DNA of 64,000 nucleotides, from positions 124,001 to 188,000 of the forward strand of contig NZ_AKJN02000002.1 in the NCBI RefSeq assembly GCF_000282315.2, read 5' to 3'. Below the pieces are notes generated by a model. That model had not been told where the DNA came from. It saw only the letters and a list, made by a program, of their open reading frames with translations, and did not search any database. Positions 29,207 to 37,623 of this stretch are shown here, piece by piece (positions within the stretch are counted from its first letter, which is position 1; each line of letters starts with the position of its first letter). A program made the translations under genes and the position numbers. Source of the DNA: Pseudomonas sp. GM41(2012) (GTDB lineage Bacteria; Pseudomonadota; Gammaproteobacteria; Pseudomonadales; Pseudomonadaceae).

Positions 29207-31529
29207 ACGGAGGCTTCCACGGCTGTTTCTGATCCTGCTGCTGGCGGTGCTCGCGCTCGCCGGTTGGCAATGGCGTGACGGCGCACCGCTGTCGGCCAAC
29301 CTGATGGAACTGGTGCCGGGCACGGCGCCGGACGCGCTGGAACTGCGCGCCGAACAACGCATGCAAGAACCACTGAACCGCGAAATGCTGGTGCTGGTCG
29401 GCCACAGCGATCGCCAGCAAGCAGTCGCGATGGCGCAGAAACTGGGTGAGCAATGGCAGGCGAGCGGCTTGTTCGAGAAGGTTCAGTGGAACCTGCAAGC
29501 CGACTTGCCGGCGCTGCGCACTCAATTGCTCAATGGCCGACTGGCAATGCTTTCAGCGGCTGATAGACAGCAACTGATCGAGCATCCCGACGCCTTTATC
29601 CAGCAGCGAGTACAAGCGCTGTTCGACCCCTTCACCGGTTTCAGTCTGGTGCCGAGCCAGGATGACTGGCTGGGCCTGACCGGACGCATCCAGAACAGCC
29701 AGCCGCAGCACGGTTCAGTGCAACTGGACATCGGCAGCGGTGCGCTGGTCGCCGATGCCGACGGCAAGAGTTGGGTGCTGCTGCGCTCGCGCACCACGGG
29801 CAACGCCTTCGACATGAACCTGCCGCTGCAAGTGGCCGACCTGCTCCAGCACAGCCGTGAAGAAGCCGCCCAGGCCAACGTTCAATTGCTTGCCGCCAGC
29901 GGCTTGCTCTATGCGGCCAGTGGGCAAAAACAAGCCACCCGGGAAATGACCTGGGTCGGTGGCGGTGCCACGGCGGGCATTCTATTGCTGTTGCTGCTGG
30001 CCTTCCGGCGCTGGCGGGTGTTGCTGGCCTTCGTCCCGGTGCTGGTCGGCATGCTTTTCGGCGCGGTGGCCTGTGTGGCGCTGTTCGGCCATATGCATGT
30101 GATGACGTTGGTGCTCGGTTCGAGCCTGATCGGCGTAGCGGTCGATTACCCGCTGCATTACCTGTCCAAGAGCTGGAGCCTGAAACCCTGGCACAGTTGG
30201 CCGGCCCTGCGCCTGACGTTGCCGGGCCTGACGCTGAGCCTGATCACCAGTTGCATCGGTTACCTGGCCCTGGCCTGGACACCGTTCCCGGCGCTGACCC
30301 AGATTGCCGTGTTCTCTGCCGCCGGTCTGCTCGGCGCTTATTTGTCCGCGGTGTGCCTGCTGCCGGCACTGCTCAAGGGCACAGATTTGCGTCCAGCGCA
30401 GTGGCCGCTGCGAGTGGCCGAGTATTTGCTGAGGTGCCGTGAAGCGCTGCTCAAACTCGCGAGTACGCCGGTGCTGCTGGCGCTGCTGATTGCCTTTTGT
30501 GTGGGCGGCCTGTTGCAGCTCGACACCAAAAACGACATTCGCCAATGGGTCGGTGCACCGCAGCAACTGACAGACGAAGCACAAACCATTGCACGCATCA
30601 CCGGCTATCAACCCACCAGCCAGTTCTTTCTGGTGCGCGCGGCCAATCAGCAGCAACTGCTGGAACGCCAAACCGCGCTGAACGAGCGACTGGATCAGCT
30701 GGTCAACCTGGAAAAACTCCAGGGTTATCTGTCCCTCAATCAATTGGTCAGCCAACCCACCGAACAGCAGAAAGTACGTGAAGCGCTGAACAAGCTGCCG
30801 CAATTCTGGCAACCGCTGCTCGATGTCGGTGTGCCGGCCGAGGCGCTGCAAGCAGAGCTCACGAAGTTGCAGGCACTGCCCACCGAAGACATCGATGCGG
30901 CGCTGGTCGGTCCTTTGGCCGAACCCTATCGCACGCTATGGCTGGGACCGACCGATGACGGCGTAGCGGCGATGGTCAGTCTGCAAGGCTTGAACAACCC
31001 TTCCTTGTTGCGAGTCCAGGCTCTGGATTTGCCGGGCGTGGAACTGGTGGATCGCCTCGGTGAGTTGAACAAGGTGTTCGCCGACACCCAGATCAGTGCC
31101 GCAGAGTTGAAACTCGCTTCCTGTGTGCTGATCGTGCTGGTGCTGATCCTGCCGTTCGGTTTCGGCGGCGCGCTGCGAATCGTCTCGCTGCCGCTGTTGG
31201 CCGCGCTGTGCAGCCTGGCCAGTCTCGGCTGGCTGGGGCAACCGCTGACGCTGTTCAGCCTGTTCGGCCTGCTGCTGGTGACGGCCATCAGCGTCGATTA
31301 CGCGATCCTCATGCGTGAACAGGTCGGCGGCGCTGCCGTGAGCCTGCTGGGCACCTTGCTGGCGGCGCTGACCACCTGGCTGTCGTTCGGTTTGCTGGCG
31401 GTGTCCAGCACGCCGGCGGTGAGCAACTTCGGTCTGTCGGTGAGCCTCGGCCTGGCGTACAGCTTCATCCTTGCGCCGTGGGCCGGACGCCAGGTTCACA
31501 CCGCCCCGGTCACGGAGTCGGCAACATGA
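29190..31529 (+). CDS. apeM: APE-operon MMPL/RND-type exporter (ApeM)
   Basis: Integral membrane transporter of 779 residues with the MMPL/RND double layout: one N-terminal helix, a large periplasmic loop, five or six helices (about 250-430), a second loop (about 445-640), then a further helix block. Visible parts include LGSSLIGVAVDYPLHYLSK and TAISVDYAILMRE, both with the conserved aspartate of the proton path. It probably moves the finished APE lipid out of the inner membrane to the LolA-like carrier. Coupled to both neighbours. Confidence 0.9.
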   Translation: MTLPNERRLPRLFLILLLAVLALAGWQWRDGAPLSANLMELVPGTAPDALELRAEQRMQEPLNREMLVLVGHSDRQQAVAMAQKLGEQWQASGLFEKVQWNLQADLPALRTQLLNGRLAMLSAADRQQLIEHPDAFIQQRVQALFDPFTGFSLVPSQDDWLGLTGRIQNSQPQHGSVQLDIGSGALVADADGKSWVLLRSRTTGNAFDMNLPLQVADLLQHSREEAAQANVQLLAASGLLYAASGQKQATREMTWVGGGATAGILLLLLLAFRRWRVLLAFVPVLVGMLFGAVACVALFGHMHVMTLVLGSSLIGVAVDYPLHYLSKSWSLKPWHSWPALRLTLPGLTLSLITSCIGYLALAWTPFPALTQIAVFSAAGLLGAYLSAVCLLPALLKGTDLRPAQWPLRVAEYLLRCREALLKLASTPVLLALLIAFCVGGLLQLDTKNDIRQWVGAPQQLTDEAQTIARITGYQPTSQFFLVRAANQQQLLERQTALNERLDQLVNLEKLQGYLSLNQLVSQPTEQQKVREALNKLPQFWQPLLDVGVPAEALQAELTKLQALPTEDIDAALVGPLAEPYRTLWLGPTDDGVAAMVSLQGLNNPSLLRVQALDLPGVELVDRLGELNKVFADTQISAAELKLASCVLIVLVLILPFGFGGALRIVSLPLLAALCSLASLGWLGQPLTLFSLFGLLLVTAISVDYAILMREQVGGAAVSLLGTLLAALTTWLSFGLLAVSSTPAVSNFGLSVSLGLAYSFILAPWAGRQVHTAPVTESAT

Positions 31530-32686
31530 TGATCGCCGTGTTCTGGGTCATGGCCCTGGCGCTGTTCGCCGCGGCCACCCGTGTCGGTCGTCACTTCGGC
31601 GTGATCCCGATTGTCAGCCAGTTGCTGCTGGCCACCTTCGGCCTGCCGCTGCTGATGTACTTCTGGATCGAACCGCAGTGGCAATTGAGCGGCGCCGCAC
31701 TGGTCGCGCCGGCCTGGCTGAAAAATGTCTACAGCCTGGGCTTTGCCTTGTTGCTGGGGCACATTCTCAGTGACGTGATTGACCTGCGACTCGACCGTCA
31801 GAGCCTGAAAATCGCCCTGCCGAGTTTCTCCATTCCATTTGCCTGCGGTCTCGCGACAGCAGTCTGGCTGTTACCGCCGCAACCCTGGATCAGTTCGCTG
31901 GCAGTCGGCCTGCTGTTCGCAATCACGGCGATTCCGGTGTTGTATCTGTACCTGCGACACATCAAGTACCCGCCTGCCGCTACCCGGCGACTGGTGCAGA
32001 CCGCGATCCTGATCGACCTCACCTGTTGGACCCTGTTCGCTATCGCCCAGGGCAGCCTGCACCTGAGCAGCCTCTTGCTGCCGCTGGCCGGCGCCTGCCT
32101 GCCGTTGCTGCTGCGTCTGCTGCGCTTGCGCCAACCGTTGCTGCACAGCGGTTGCTTCTTTGCACTGCTGGTCGTGGCGGAACACTTCAAGCTCAATGCG
32201 CTGATTTTCGGCATCGGTTACCTGCTGTGGATGGCCGCGCTCAAAGTGCCGCTGGTGCTGCCGTTGCCGGTGATCTGGATGAGTCACTTGCAGACGTATA
32301 TCGCGATCCCGCTGATCCTCACGTTCGGCATCGTGCAAATCAACGTCCACGCGGCCATGGCCAGCCTCGGCTGGGTGCAACTGGCGGCACTGCTGCTGTT
32401 CCCGATTGCCAGTAAACTGCTGGGCAACTGGCTGGGCCTCGGCTGGGCCGGTGCCTCGTTTGAAGGCGCCAGTCGCTGGCGGGAAAGCGTCTTGCTGAAT
32501 ATTCGTGGCTTGAGCGAGATCGTCTTTCTCAACCTGTTGCAGCAACAACAACTCATCAGCCCGGCGCTGTACTTCGCGCTGATGGTGATGGGCCTGATCG
32601 CGACACTGCTGCCGGCACTCGCCGGTATGCACCGAACCCCTTTGAACATCGCCGTCCCGGCAAGGAGCCCCCGTGCCAACAGTTGA
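31526..32686 (+). CDS. polytopic membrane protein resembling CPA2 cation:H+ antiporters
   Basis: 386-residue protein with about 11-12 hydrophobic segments (VFWVMALALFAAATRVG at the start). The last third, LNIRGLSEIVFLNLL followed by YFALMVMGLIATLLPAL, resembles the RG-x-x-E-I and T-x-x-x-P segments of Na+/H+ exchanger-domain proteins. There is no C-terminal TrkA domain. It is embedded by overlaps between the exporter and the FAD enzyme, so it is a true operon member. I do not know it from the E. coli APE cluster. A role in proton or ion balance during export, or a recruited membrane scaffold, is conceivable but unsupported. Confidence 0.75.
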   Translation: MMIAVFWVMALALFAAATRVGRHFGVIPIVSQLLLATFGLPLLMYFWIEPQWQLSGAALVAPAWLKNVYSLGFALLLGHILSDVIDLRLDRQSLKIALPSFSIPFACGLATAVWLLPPQPWISSLAVGLLFAITAIPVLYLYLRHIKYPPAATRRLVQTAILIDLTCWTLFAIAQGSLHLSSLLLPLAGACLPLLLRLLRLRQPLLHSGCFFALLVVAEHFKLNALIFGIGYLLWMAALKVPLVLPLPVIWMSHLQTYIAIPLILTFGIVQINVHAAMASLGWVQLAALLLFPIASKLLGNWLGLGWAGASFEGASRWRESVLLNIRGLSEIVFLNLLQQQQLISPALYFALMVMGLIATLLPALAGMHRTPLNIAVPARSPRANS

Positions 32687-33920
32687 AATGGAACATCGCC
32701 AGGTCGTGGTTATCGGTGCAGGTCCATCGGGCGCCATCGCCGCCGCGCTGCTCAAGCGCAAAGGTCATGACGTACTGATGATCGAACGCCAGCATTTCCC
32801 ACGGTTTTCCATCGGTGAAAGCCTGCTGTCCCACTGCCTGGATTTCGTCGAAGAAGCCGGCATGCTCGAGGCGGTGAACGCCGCCGGATTCCAGTTGAAA
32901 AACGGTGCGGCATTCGCTTGGGGCGAGCAATACAGCGCCTTTGATTTCGGCGAGACGTTCAGCAACGGCAAGCCGACCACCTTCCAGGTCCAGCGTGCCG
33001 ATTTCGACAAGCTGCTGGCCGATCAAGCCGCGCTGCAAGGCGTGGACGTTCGTTACGGCGAAGCCATCGTCAGCGCCGATTTCAACCTGCCGAAACCGCA
33101 GCTCGACGTGCTTCGCGAAGACGGCAGTCAGTACCGCGTCGAAGCCGATTTCGTGCTGGATGCCAGCGGCTACGGCCGTGTGCTGCCGCGCTTGCTCGAC
33201 CTTGAAGCGCCGTCGAATTTCCCGGTGCGCCAGGCCGTGTTCACCCACGTCGAAGACCACATCGACAACCCGGCCTTCGAACGGGAAAAAATCCTCATCA
33301 CCACCCATCCGATCCACCGCGACATCTGGTTCTGGACCATCCCGTTCAGCAACGGCCGTTGTTCGGTGGGCGTGGTCGCGGCAGCCGAACACTTCGAAGG
33401 CCGTATGGAGAATCTGGATGAGTGCCTGCGCGGGTTCATCGCTGAAACCCCAAGCCTGGCCGGCGTGCTGAACAACGCCGTGTGGGACACGCCTGCCCGA
33501 ACCATCGGCGGCTACTCGGCCAACGTCAAAACCCTCCATGGGCCAGGGTTTGCCCTGCTTGGTAACGCAGCGGAATTCCTCGACCCTGTGTTCTCCTCCG
33601 GCGTGACCATCGCCATGCGCTCGGCGAGCATGGCCGCCGGGGTTCTGCATCGCCAACTGCAAGGCGAAAATGTCGACTGGCAGACTGAGTTCGCCATCCC
33701 GCTCAAACGCGGCGTCGACACGTTCCGTTGCTACGTCGAAGGCTGGTACGCCGGGACGTTCCAGGATGTGATTTATTTTGAGGGCGGCTCGCCGGATATT
33801 CGCCGCATGATCAGTTCGATCCTCGCCGGTTATGCCTGGGACGAGCGTAATCCGTTCGTCGCCGAACCCAAGCGCCGGCTGCGGATGCTCTCGGAGCTCT
33901 GTGCAAAGGACGCCACATGA
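32673..33920 (+). CDS. FAD-dependent oxidoreductase of the tryptophan-halogenase-like superfamily
   Basis: 415-residue flavoprotein. The N-terminal dinucleotide site is VVIGAGPSGAIAAALLKRK, then FPRFSIGESLLSH, a second FAD block GNAAEFLDPVFSSGV, and W219-F-W-T-I-P224. The last fits the W-x-W-x-I-P part of the flavin-halogenase signature, except that isoleucine replaces the leading glycine. It could halogenate or oxygenate the aryl or polyene part, as suggested for related pigments; which reaction cannot be decided. The GTG at 32673 with AAGGAG 5 nt upstream is preferred over ATG 32688. The stop overlaps the methyltransferase start. Confidence 0.85.
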   Translation: MPTVEMEHRQVVVIGAGPSGAIAAALLKRKGHDVLMIERQHFPRFSIGESLLSHCLDFVEEAGMLEAVNAAGFQLKNGAAFAWGEQYSAFDFGETFSNGKPTTFQVQRADFDKLLADQAALQGVDVRYGEAIVSADFNLPKPQLDVLREDGSQYRVEADFVLDASGYGRVLPRLLDLEAPSNFPVRQAVFTHVEDHIDNPAFEREKILITTHPIHRDIWFWTIPFSNGRCSVGVVAAAEHFEGRMENLDECLRGFIAETPSLAGVLNNAVWDTPARTIGGYSANVKTLHGPGFALLGNAAEFLDPVFSSGVTIAMRSASMAAGVLHRQLQGENVDWQTEFAIPLKRGVDTFRCYVEGWYAGTFQDVIYFEGGSPDIRRMISSILAGYAWDERNPFVAEPKRRLRMLSELCAKDAT

Positions 33921-34642
33921 GCTACTTGAGCGACACCTACGTCGAAGAAACCCGCTTTGGTTTCTGGTTCCTGCGCAGCCACACCTGGCAGCACCATGTT
34001 CTGCGAGTGGCAATCACCGATTTGCGCAGCCTGTTCAGCGAAACACCGCCGAGCAACCCGGTGCTGCTGGATGCCGGTTGCGGTCAGGGCAAGTCGTTCC
34101 AGTACTTGCGCCAGACCTTTGCCCCCCAGCGCCTGATCGGTCTGGACGCCGACCCGCACAGCCTGAACCTGGCCGGCGAAGAAGCCGTCCGTCAGGGCAT
34201 GGCGGTGGAGTTGACCGGCAGCGACTGCGCGAGCATCAACGTCCCGGACGCCAGCGTCGATTTGCTGTTCTGTCACCAGACCTTCCACCATCTGGTGCAG
34301 CAGGAACAGGCACTGGCCGAGTTCTACCGCGTGCTCAAGCCCGGTGGCTATCTGCTGTTCGCCGAATCCACCGAGGCTTACATTGATACCTGGGTGATCC
34401 GCTGGTTGTTCCGCCATCCGATGCACGTGCAAAAGAGCGCCGCCGGGTACCTGGACATGATTCGCCAGCAGGGTTTCGAACTCGGCCCGCAAAACGTGTC
34501 TTATCCATACTTGTGGTGGAGCCGCGCCAAGGATTTCGGCCTGTTTGAACGCTTGGGTCTGCGCCGGCCAAAGCCCTTCGGCCAACGGGAAGAAACCCTG
34601 GTCAATGTGGTCGCGCGCAAACCCCTTGAAGGTGTTGTGTGA
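33917..34642 (+). CDS. SAM-dependent methyltransferase of the APE operon
   Basis: Class I methyltransferase of 241 residues. Motif I is VLLDAGCGQGKSFQYL (about residues 49-64), followed by LIGLDADPHSL and VDLLFCHQTFHHL, with EFYRVLKPGGYLLFAESTE as the post-III block. It probably methylates the aryl head group (C- or O-methylation), as ring methylation is a known APE feature. It is coupled to the FAD enzyme by ATGA. The 3' end meets the lipoprotein gene start by a 1-nt stop/start overlap. Confidence 0.87.
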   Translation: MSYLSDTYVEETRFGFWFLRSHTWQHHVLRVAITDLRSLFSETPPSNPVLLDAGCGQGKSFQYLRQTFAPQRLIGLDADPHSLNLAGEEAVRQGMAVELTGSDCASINVPDASVDLLFCHQTFHHLVQQEQALAEFYRVLKPGGYLLFAESTEAYIDTWVIRWLFRHPMHVQKSAAGYLDMIRQQGFELGPQNVSYPYLWWSRAKDFGLFERLGLRRPKPFGQREETLVNVVARKPLEGVV

Positions 34643-35247
34643 TGTTCATTGCAACTCAAACCTGTGGGAGCGAGCCTGCTCGCGATAGCGGTGGGTCAGC
34701 CAGCATAACTGTTGAATGTAGTGCCCTCATCGCGAGCAGGCTCGCTCCCACAGGGATAGCCGGCATCCTGAGGTTTTTGCTACTTGGCGCGGTCCTGTTG
34801 CTGAGCGCCTGTGCCAGCCGGGCGCCGCTGCCTGAGCAAACCCCGAACCTGGCGTTGCCGCTGCAATTGCACATCCAGCGTCTGGTGGCCGACCAACGGC
34901 AGGACTGGGTGCTGGTGATCCAGCGTGAAGGCCCTGGCATTCGCTGGTCGATGATGGACTTGCTGGGCATTCCACAGGCGCGCCAGAAACTGGTCGATGG
35001 CGAGTGGCAGGCTGACGGTCTGCTACCGCCCAATCCGGAAGCGCGAGAGCTGTTCGCCGCGCTGTTGTTTGCACTGACCCCAAAAGATGAACTGTCGGGC
35101 AACTATCCCGCCGCGTGGCAGCATGGCTCGCAACGGTCCTTGCCAGCGCACTGGGAAGTCCGTTACTCACAACCCATGAGCTTTGAATTGAACCTGCCCA
35201 AAGGCCCGAAATATCAAGTCACTCCGCTCAGCGAGGACGCGCCATGA
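34642..35247 (+). CDS. apeN: APE-operon DUF3261 lipoprotein (ApeN type), 5' end invaded by a REP element
   Basis: Outer-membrane-type lipoprotein. The lipobox LLLSAC (cysteine near residue 55 of the long form) follows the hydrophobic stretch FLLLGAVLLLSA, and the mature part has the family's WSMMDLLGIPQARQ and VRYSQPM segments. It probably accepts the APE lipid from the LolA-like carrier. The only start with a good site (GAAGG before ATG 34642, overlapping the methyltransferase stop) reads in frame through the whole REP (34663-34752) before the signal peptide, adding about 40 odd residues (CGSEPARDSGG...IASRLAPTG). A TTG at 34777 would give a very short, uncharged signal. Export may be impaired. 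Confidence 0.75.
   Translation: MFIATQTCGSEPARDSGGSASITVECSALIASRLAPTGIAGILRFLLLGAVLLLSACASRAPLPEQTPNLALPLQLHIQRLVADQRQDWVLVIQREGPGIRWSMMDLLGIPQARQKLVDGEWQADGLLPPNPEARELFAALLFALTPKDELSGNYPAAWQHGSQRSLPAHWEVRYSQPMSFELNLPKGPKYQVTPLSEDAP
34663..34752. repeat. REP pair inside the coding start of the DUF3261 lipoprotein gene
   Basis: Arms 34663-34692 (TGTGGGAGCGAGCCTGCTCG...) and 34729-34752 (...GCTCCCACA) are inverted. All codons through the element stay open in the frame of the lipoprotein gene. It is the second REP insertion in this operon. Confidence 0.93.
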
Positions 35248-36440
35248 CGGCCTACCTGAATGCCCTCGGGGTGATCTGCGCCCTGGGCCGTGACAAGTCC
35301 GAAGTCGCTCGCAACCTGTTTGCCGGTGACTGTTCGGGCATGCGCAATGAGGCTGGCTGGGTGGCGGAACGGTCGCTGCCCGTGGCCGCGGTCCAAGGCG
35401 AACTGGCGCCGATCCCGGCTGAGCTTGCGCCGCAAGACACCCGTAATAATCAATTGCTGCTGGAAGCCGCGCTGCAAATTCGCGAAGACATCGACCAGGC
35501 GATCCAGACCTACGGCCGCGACCGCATCGGTATCGTTCTGGGCACCAGCACCTCGGGCATCGACGAAGCCAGTCGCAGCCTGGCCCATTACATCCGCGAG
35601 CATCAGTTCCCGGCCGATTACGACTATCAGCAACAGGAACTCGGCGCCCCGGCGAACTTCCTCGCCGACTGGCTGCAACTGAGCGGCCCGGCCTATGTGA
35701 TTTCCACGGCCTGTACCTCCAGCGCCCGAGCGCTGATGAGTGCTCAGCGACTGCTGGACCTGGGCATGTGCGACGCTGTGCTGTGCGGTGGTGTCGACAG
35801 CCTGTGCAAGTTGACCCTCAATGGGTTTTCGGCGCTGGAAGCGGTGTCCGGGCAACGCTGCAACCCGTTTTCGGTGAACCGTAACGGCATCAACATAGGC
35901 GAAGCGGCGGTGCTGTTTTTGATGAGCAAAAATGTCGGCGACAGCCAGCCGATTGCCCTGCTCGGCAGTGGCGCCAGCTCCGATGCACACCACATTTCCG
36001 CACCGGAACCGACCGGCCGCGGCGCCCTGCAAGCGATGCGCAAAGCCTTGAGCCGAGCACAACTGCAGCCGCAACAGATCGATTACCTGAACCTGCACGG
36101 CACCGCCACCCAACACAACGACGCCATGGAAAGCCTGGCGGTGGCGACGTTGTTCCCGGCGGGGGTGCCGTGTTCATCGACCAAACCCATGACCGGTCAC
36201 ACCCTCGGTGCGGCCGGCGCCCTGGAAGCGGCGTTCTGCTGGTTGAGCCTGAGTGCAGGCAATCGCGAGCACGCCCTGCCGCCCCACGTCTGGGACGGCC
36301 AACCGGATCCCCAATTGCCAGCCCTGAATTGGGTGACCCCGGCCGATCGCCTGACGTCCATTGCACCTCGCTATCTGATGAGCAATTCCTTTGCCTTCGG
36401 TGGTAATAACGTCAGCCTGATTATCGGAGACGCCCCATGA
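35244..36440 (+). CDS. apeO: APE 3-ketoacyl synthase (ApeO)
   Basis: Ketosynthase of 398 residues with the complete triad C157 (STACTSSARAL), H285 (LNLHGTATQHND) and H319 (KPMTGHTLGAAG). Paired with the cysteine-less ApeC it should carry out chain elongation with malonyl-ACP. It lies at the start of the four-gene extension module KS-DH-KR-KS at the end of the operon. ATGA overlaps on both sides. Confidence 0.92.
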   Translation: MTAYLNALGVICALGRDKSEVARNLFAGDCSGMRNEAGWVAERSLPVAAVQGELAPIPAELAPQDTRNNQLLLEAALQIREDIDQAIQTYGRDRIGIVLGTSTSGIDEASRSLAHYIREHQFPADYDYQQQELGAPANFLADWLQLSGPAYVISTACTSSARALMSAQRLLDLGMCDAVLCGGVDSLCKLTLNGFSALEAVSGQRCNPFSVNRNGINIGEAAVLFLMSKNVGDSQPIALLGSGASSDAHHISAPEPTGRGALQAMRKALSRAQLQPQQIDYLNLHGTATQHNDAMESLAVATLFPAGVPCSSTKPMTGHTLGAAGALEAAFCWLSLSAGNREHALPPHVWDGQPDPQLPALNWVTPADRLTSIAPRYLMSNSFAFGGNNVSLIIGDAP

Positions 36441-36898
36441 TTGACTGGCCGATCGCCGAGCTGCTGCCGCACGCTGGCGACATGATCTTCATCGAGCAGA
36501 TCCTGTCGTTCGATGATGAGCAGATTTACACCCGCCTCACGGTCAAACCCGATGGCCTGTTCAACCGCCCGGACGGCAGCCTGCCGGCCTGGGTCGGCAT
36601 CGAACTAATGGCCCAGAGCGTCGCCGCCTACGCCGGTTGCCATGCGCGCCAGCGAGGCGATGCGGTGGAGCTGGGGTTTCTGCTCGGCACCCGCAAATTC
36701 GAATGCAACGTCGAGCACTTCCCCGCCGGCACCGAGCTGACCATCCACGGCATCCGCTCGCTGGAGGACGACAACGGCATGGGCGTGTTCGAATGCCACA
36801 TCACCGCCCCCGGCATTCACGCCACCGCTCGTCTGAACGTGTTCCGTCCGCCTCAGGCTGCTCAATACCTTCATGAAACCCAAGGAACCCAGCCATGA
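36437..36898 (+). CDS. apeP: APE 3-hydroxyacyl dehydratase (ApeP)
   Basis: Hot-dog protein of 153 residues of the FabZ/ApeP type: LLPHAGDMIFIEQIL at the N-terminus with the active-site H, and LPAWVGIELMAQSVAAYAG on the central helix. It is thought to act as a heterodimer with ApeI; here the ApeI domain is fused to the ligase, so the pair would join the ligase to the extension module. Coupled by 4-nt overlaps. Confidence 0.9.
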   Translation: MIDWPIAELLPHAGDMIFIEQILSFDDEQIYTRLTVKPDGLFNRPDGSLPAWVGIELMAQSVAAYAGCHARQRGDAVELGFLLGTRKFECNVEHFPAGTELTIHGIRSLEDDNGMGVFECHITAPGIHATARLNVFRPPQAAQYLHETQGTQP

Positions 36899-37623
36899 CT
36901 GAATCCGTACTGATCACCGGTTCCAGCCGTGGCATCGGCCGTGCTATCGCTTTGCGTCTGGCCCAGGCCGGGCATGACATCGTGCTGCATTGCCGCAGTG
37001 GCCTGGCGGACGCTGAAGCCGTGAAGGCCGAAATCGAAGCCTTGGGGCGCAACGTGCGCATTGTGCAATTCGACGTGTCCGATCGCGCCAACTGCAAAGC
37101 CATTCTCGAAGCCGACGTGGAAACCCACGGCGCCTATTACGGCGTGGTGCTGAACGCCGGCCTGACGCGCGACGGTGCTTTTCCGGCCTTGACCGAAGAT
37201 GATTGGGACGTGGTGATGCGCACCAACCTCGACGGTTTTTACAACGTGCTGCACCCGGTGATGATGCCGATGATTCGTCGTCGCGCCGCCGGACGGATTG
37301 TTTGCATCACCTCGGTTTCCGGGTTGATCGGCAACCGTGGCCAAGTCAACTACAGCGCTTCCAAGGCCGGTTTGATCGGCGCGGCGAAGGCGTTGGCGAT
37401 TGAATTGGGCAAGCGCAAAATTACTGTTAACTGTGTCGCACCCGGCTTGATCGACACCGCGATGCTCGATGAAAACGTGCCGGTGGAAGAAATGATGAAA
37501 ATGATCCCCGCACAACGCATGGGCACCCCGGAAGAGGTGGCCAGCGCGGTGAATTTCCTGATGTCGGCGGAAGCGTCGTACATCACCCGGCAGGTTCTGG
37601 CCGTCAACGGAGGCCTGTGCTGA
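36895..37623 (+). CDS. apeQ: APE 3-ketoacyl reductase, FabG-like SDR (ApeQ)
   Basis: Short-chain dehydrogenase of 242 residues. The NADPH site is ITGSSRGIGRAIALRLA (residues 7-23), LNAGLTRDGAF follows, and catalytic S-Y-K is seen in ITSVSGLIGNRGQVNYSASK. It reduces the beta-keto group in each elongation cycle. The stop overlaps the last KS gene by one base (TGATG). Confidence 0.94.
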   Translation: MTESVLITGSSRGIGRAIALRLAQAGHDIVLHCRSGLADAEAVKAEIEALGRNVRIVQFDVSDRANCKAILEADVETHGAYYGVVLNAGLTRDGAFPALTEDDWDVVMRTNLDGFYNVLHPVMMPMIRRRAAGRIVCITSVSGLIGNRGQVNYSASKAGLIGAAKALAIELGKRKITVNCVAPGLIDTAMLDENVPVEEMMKMIPAQRMGTPEEVASAVNFLMSAEASYITRQVLAVNGGLC

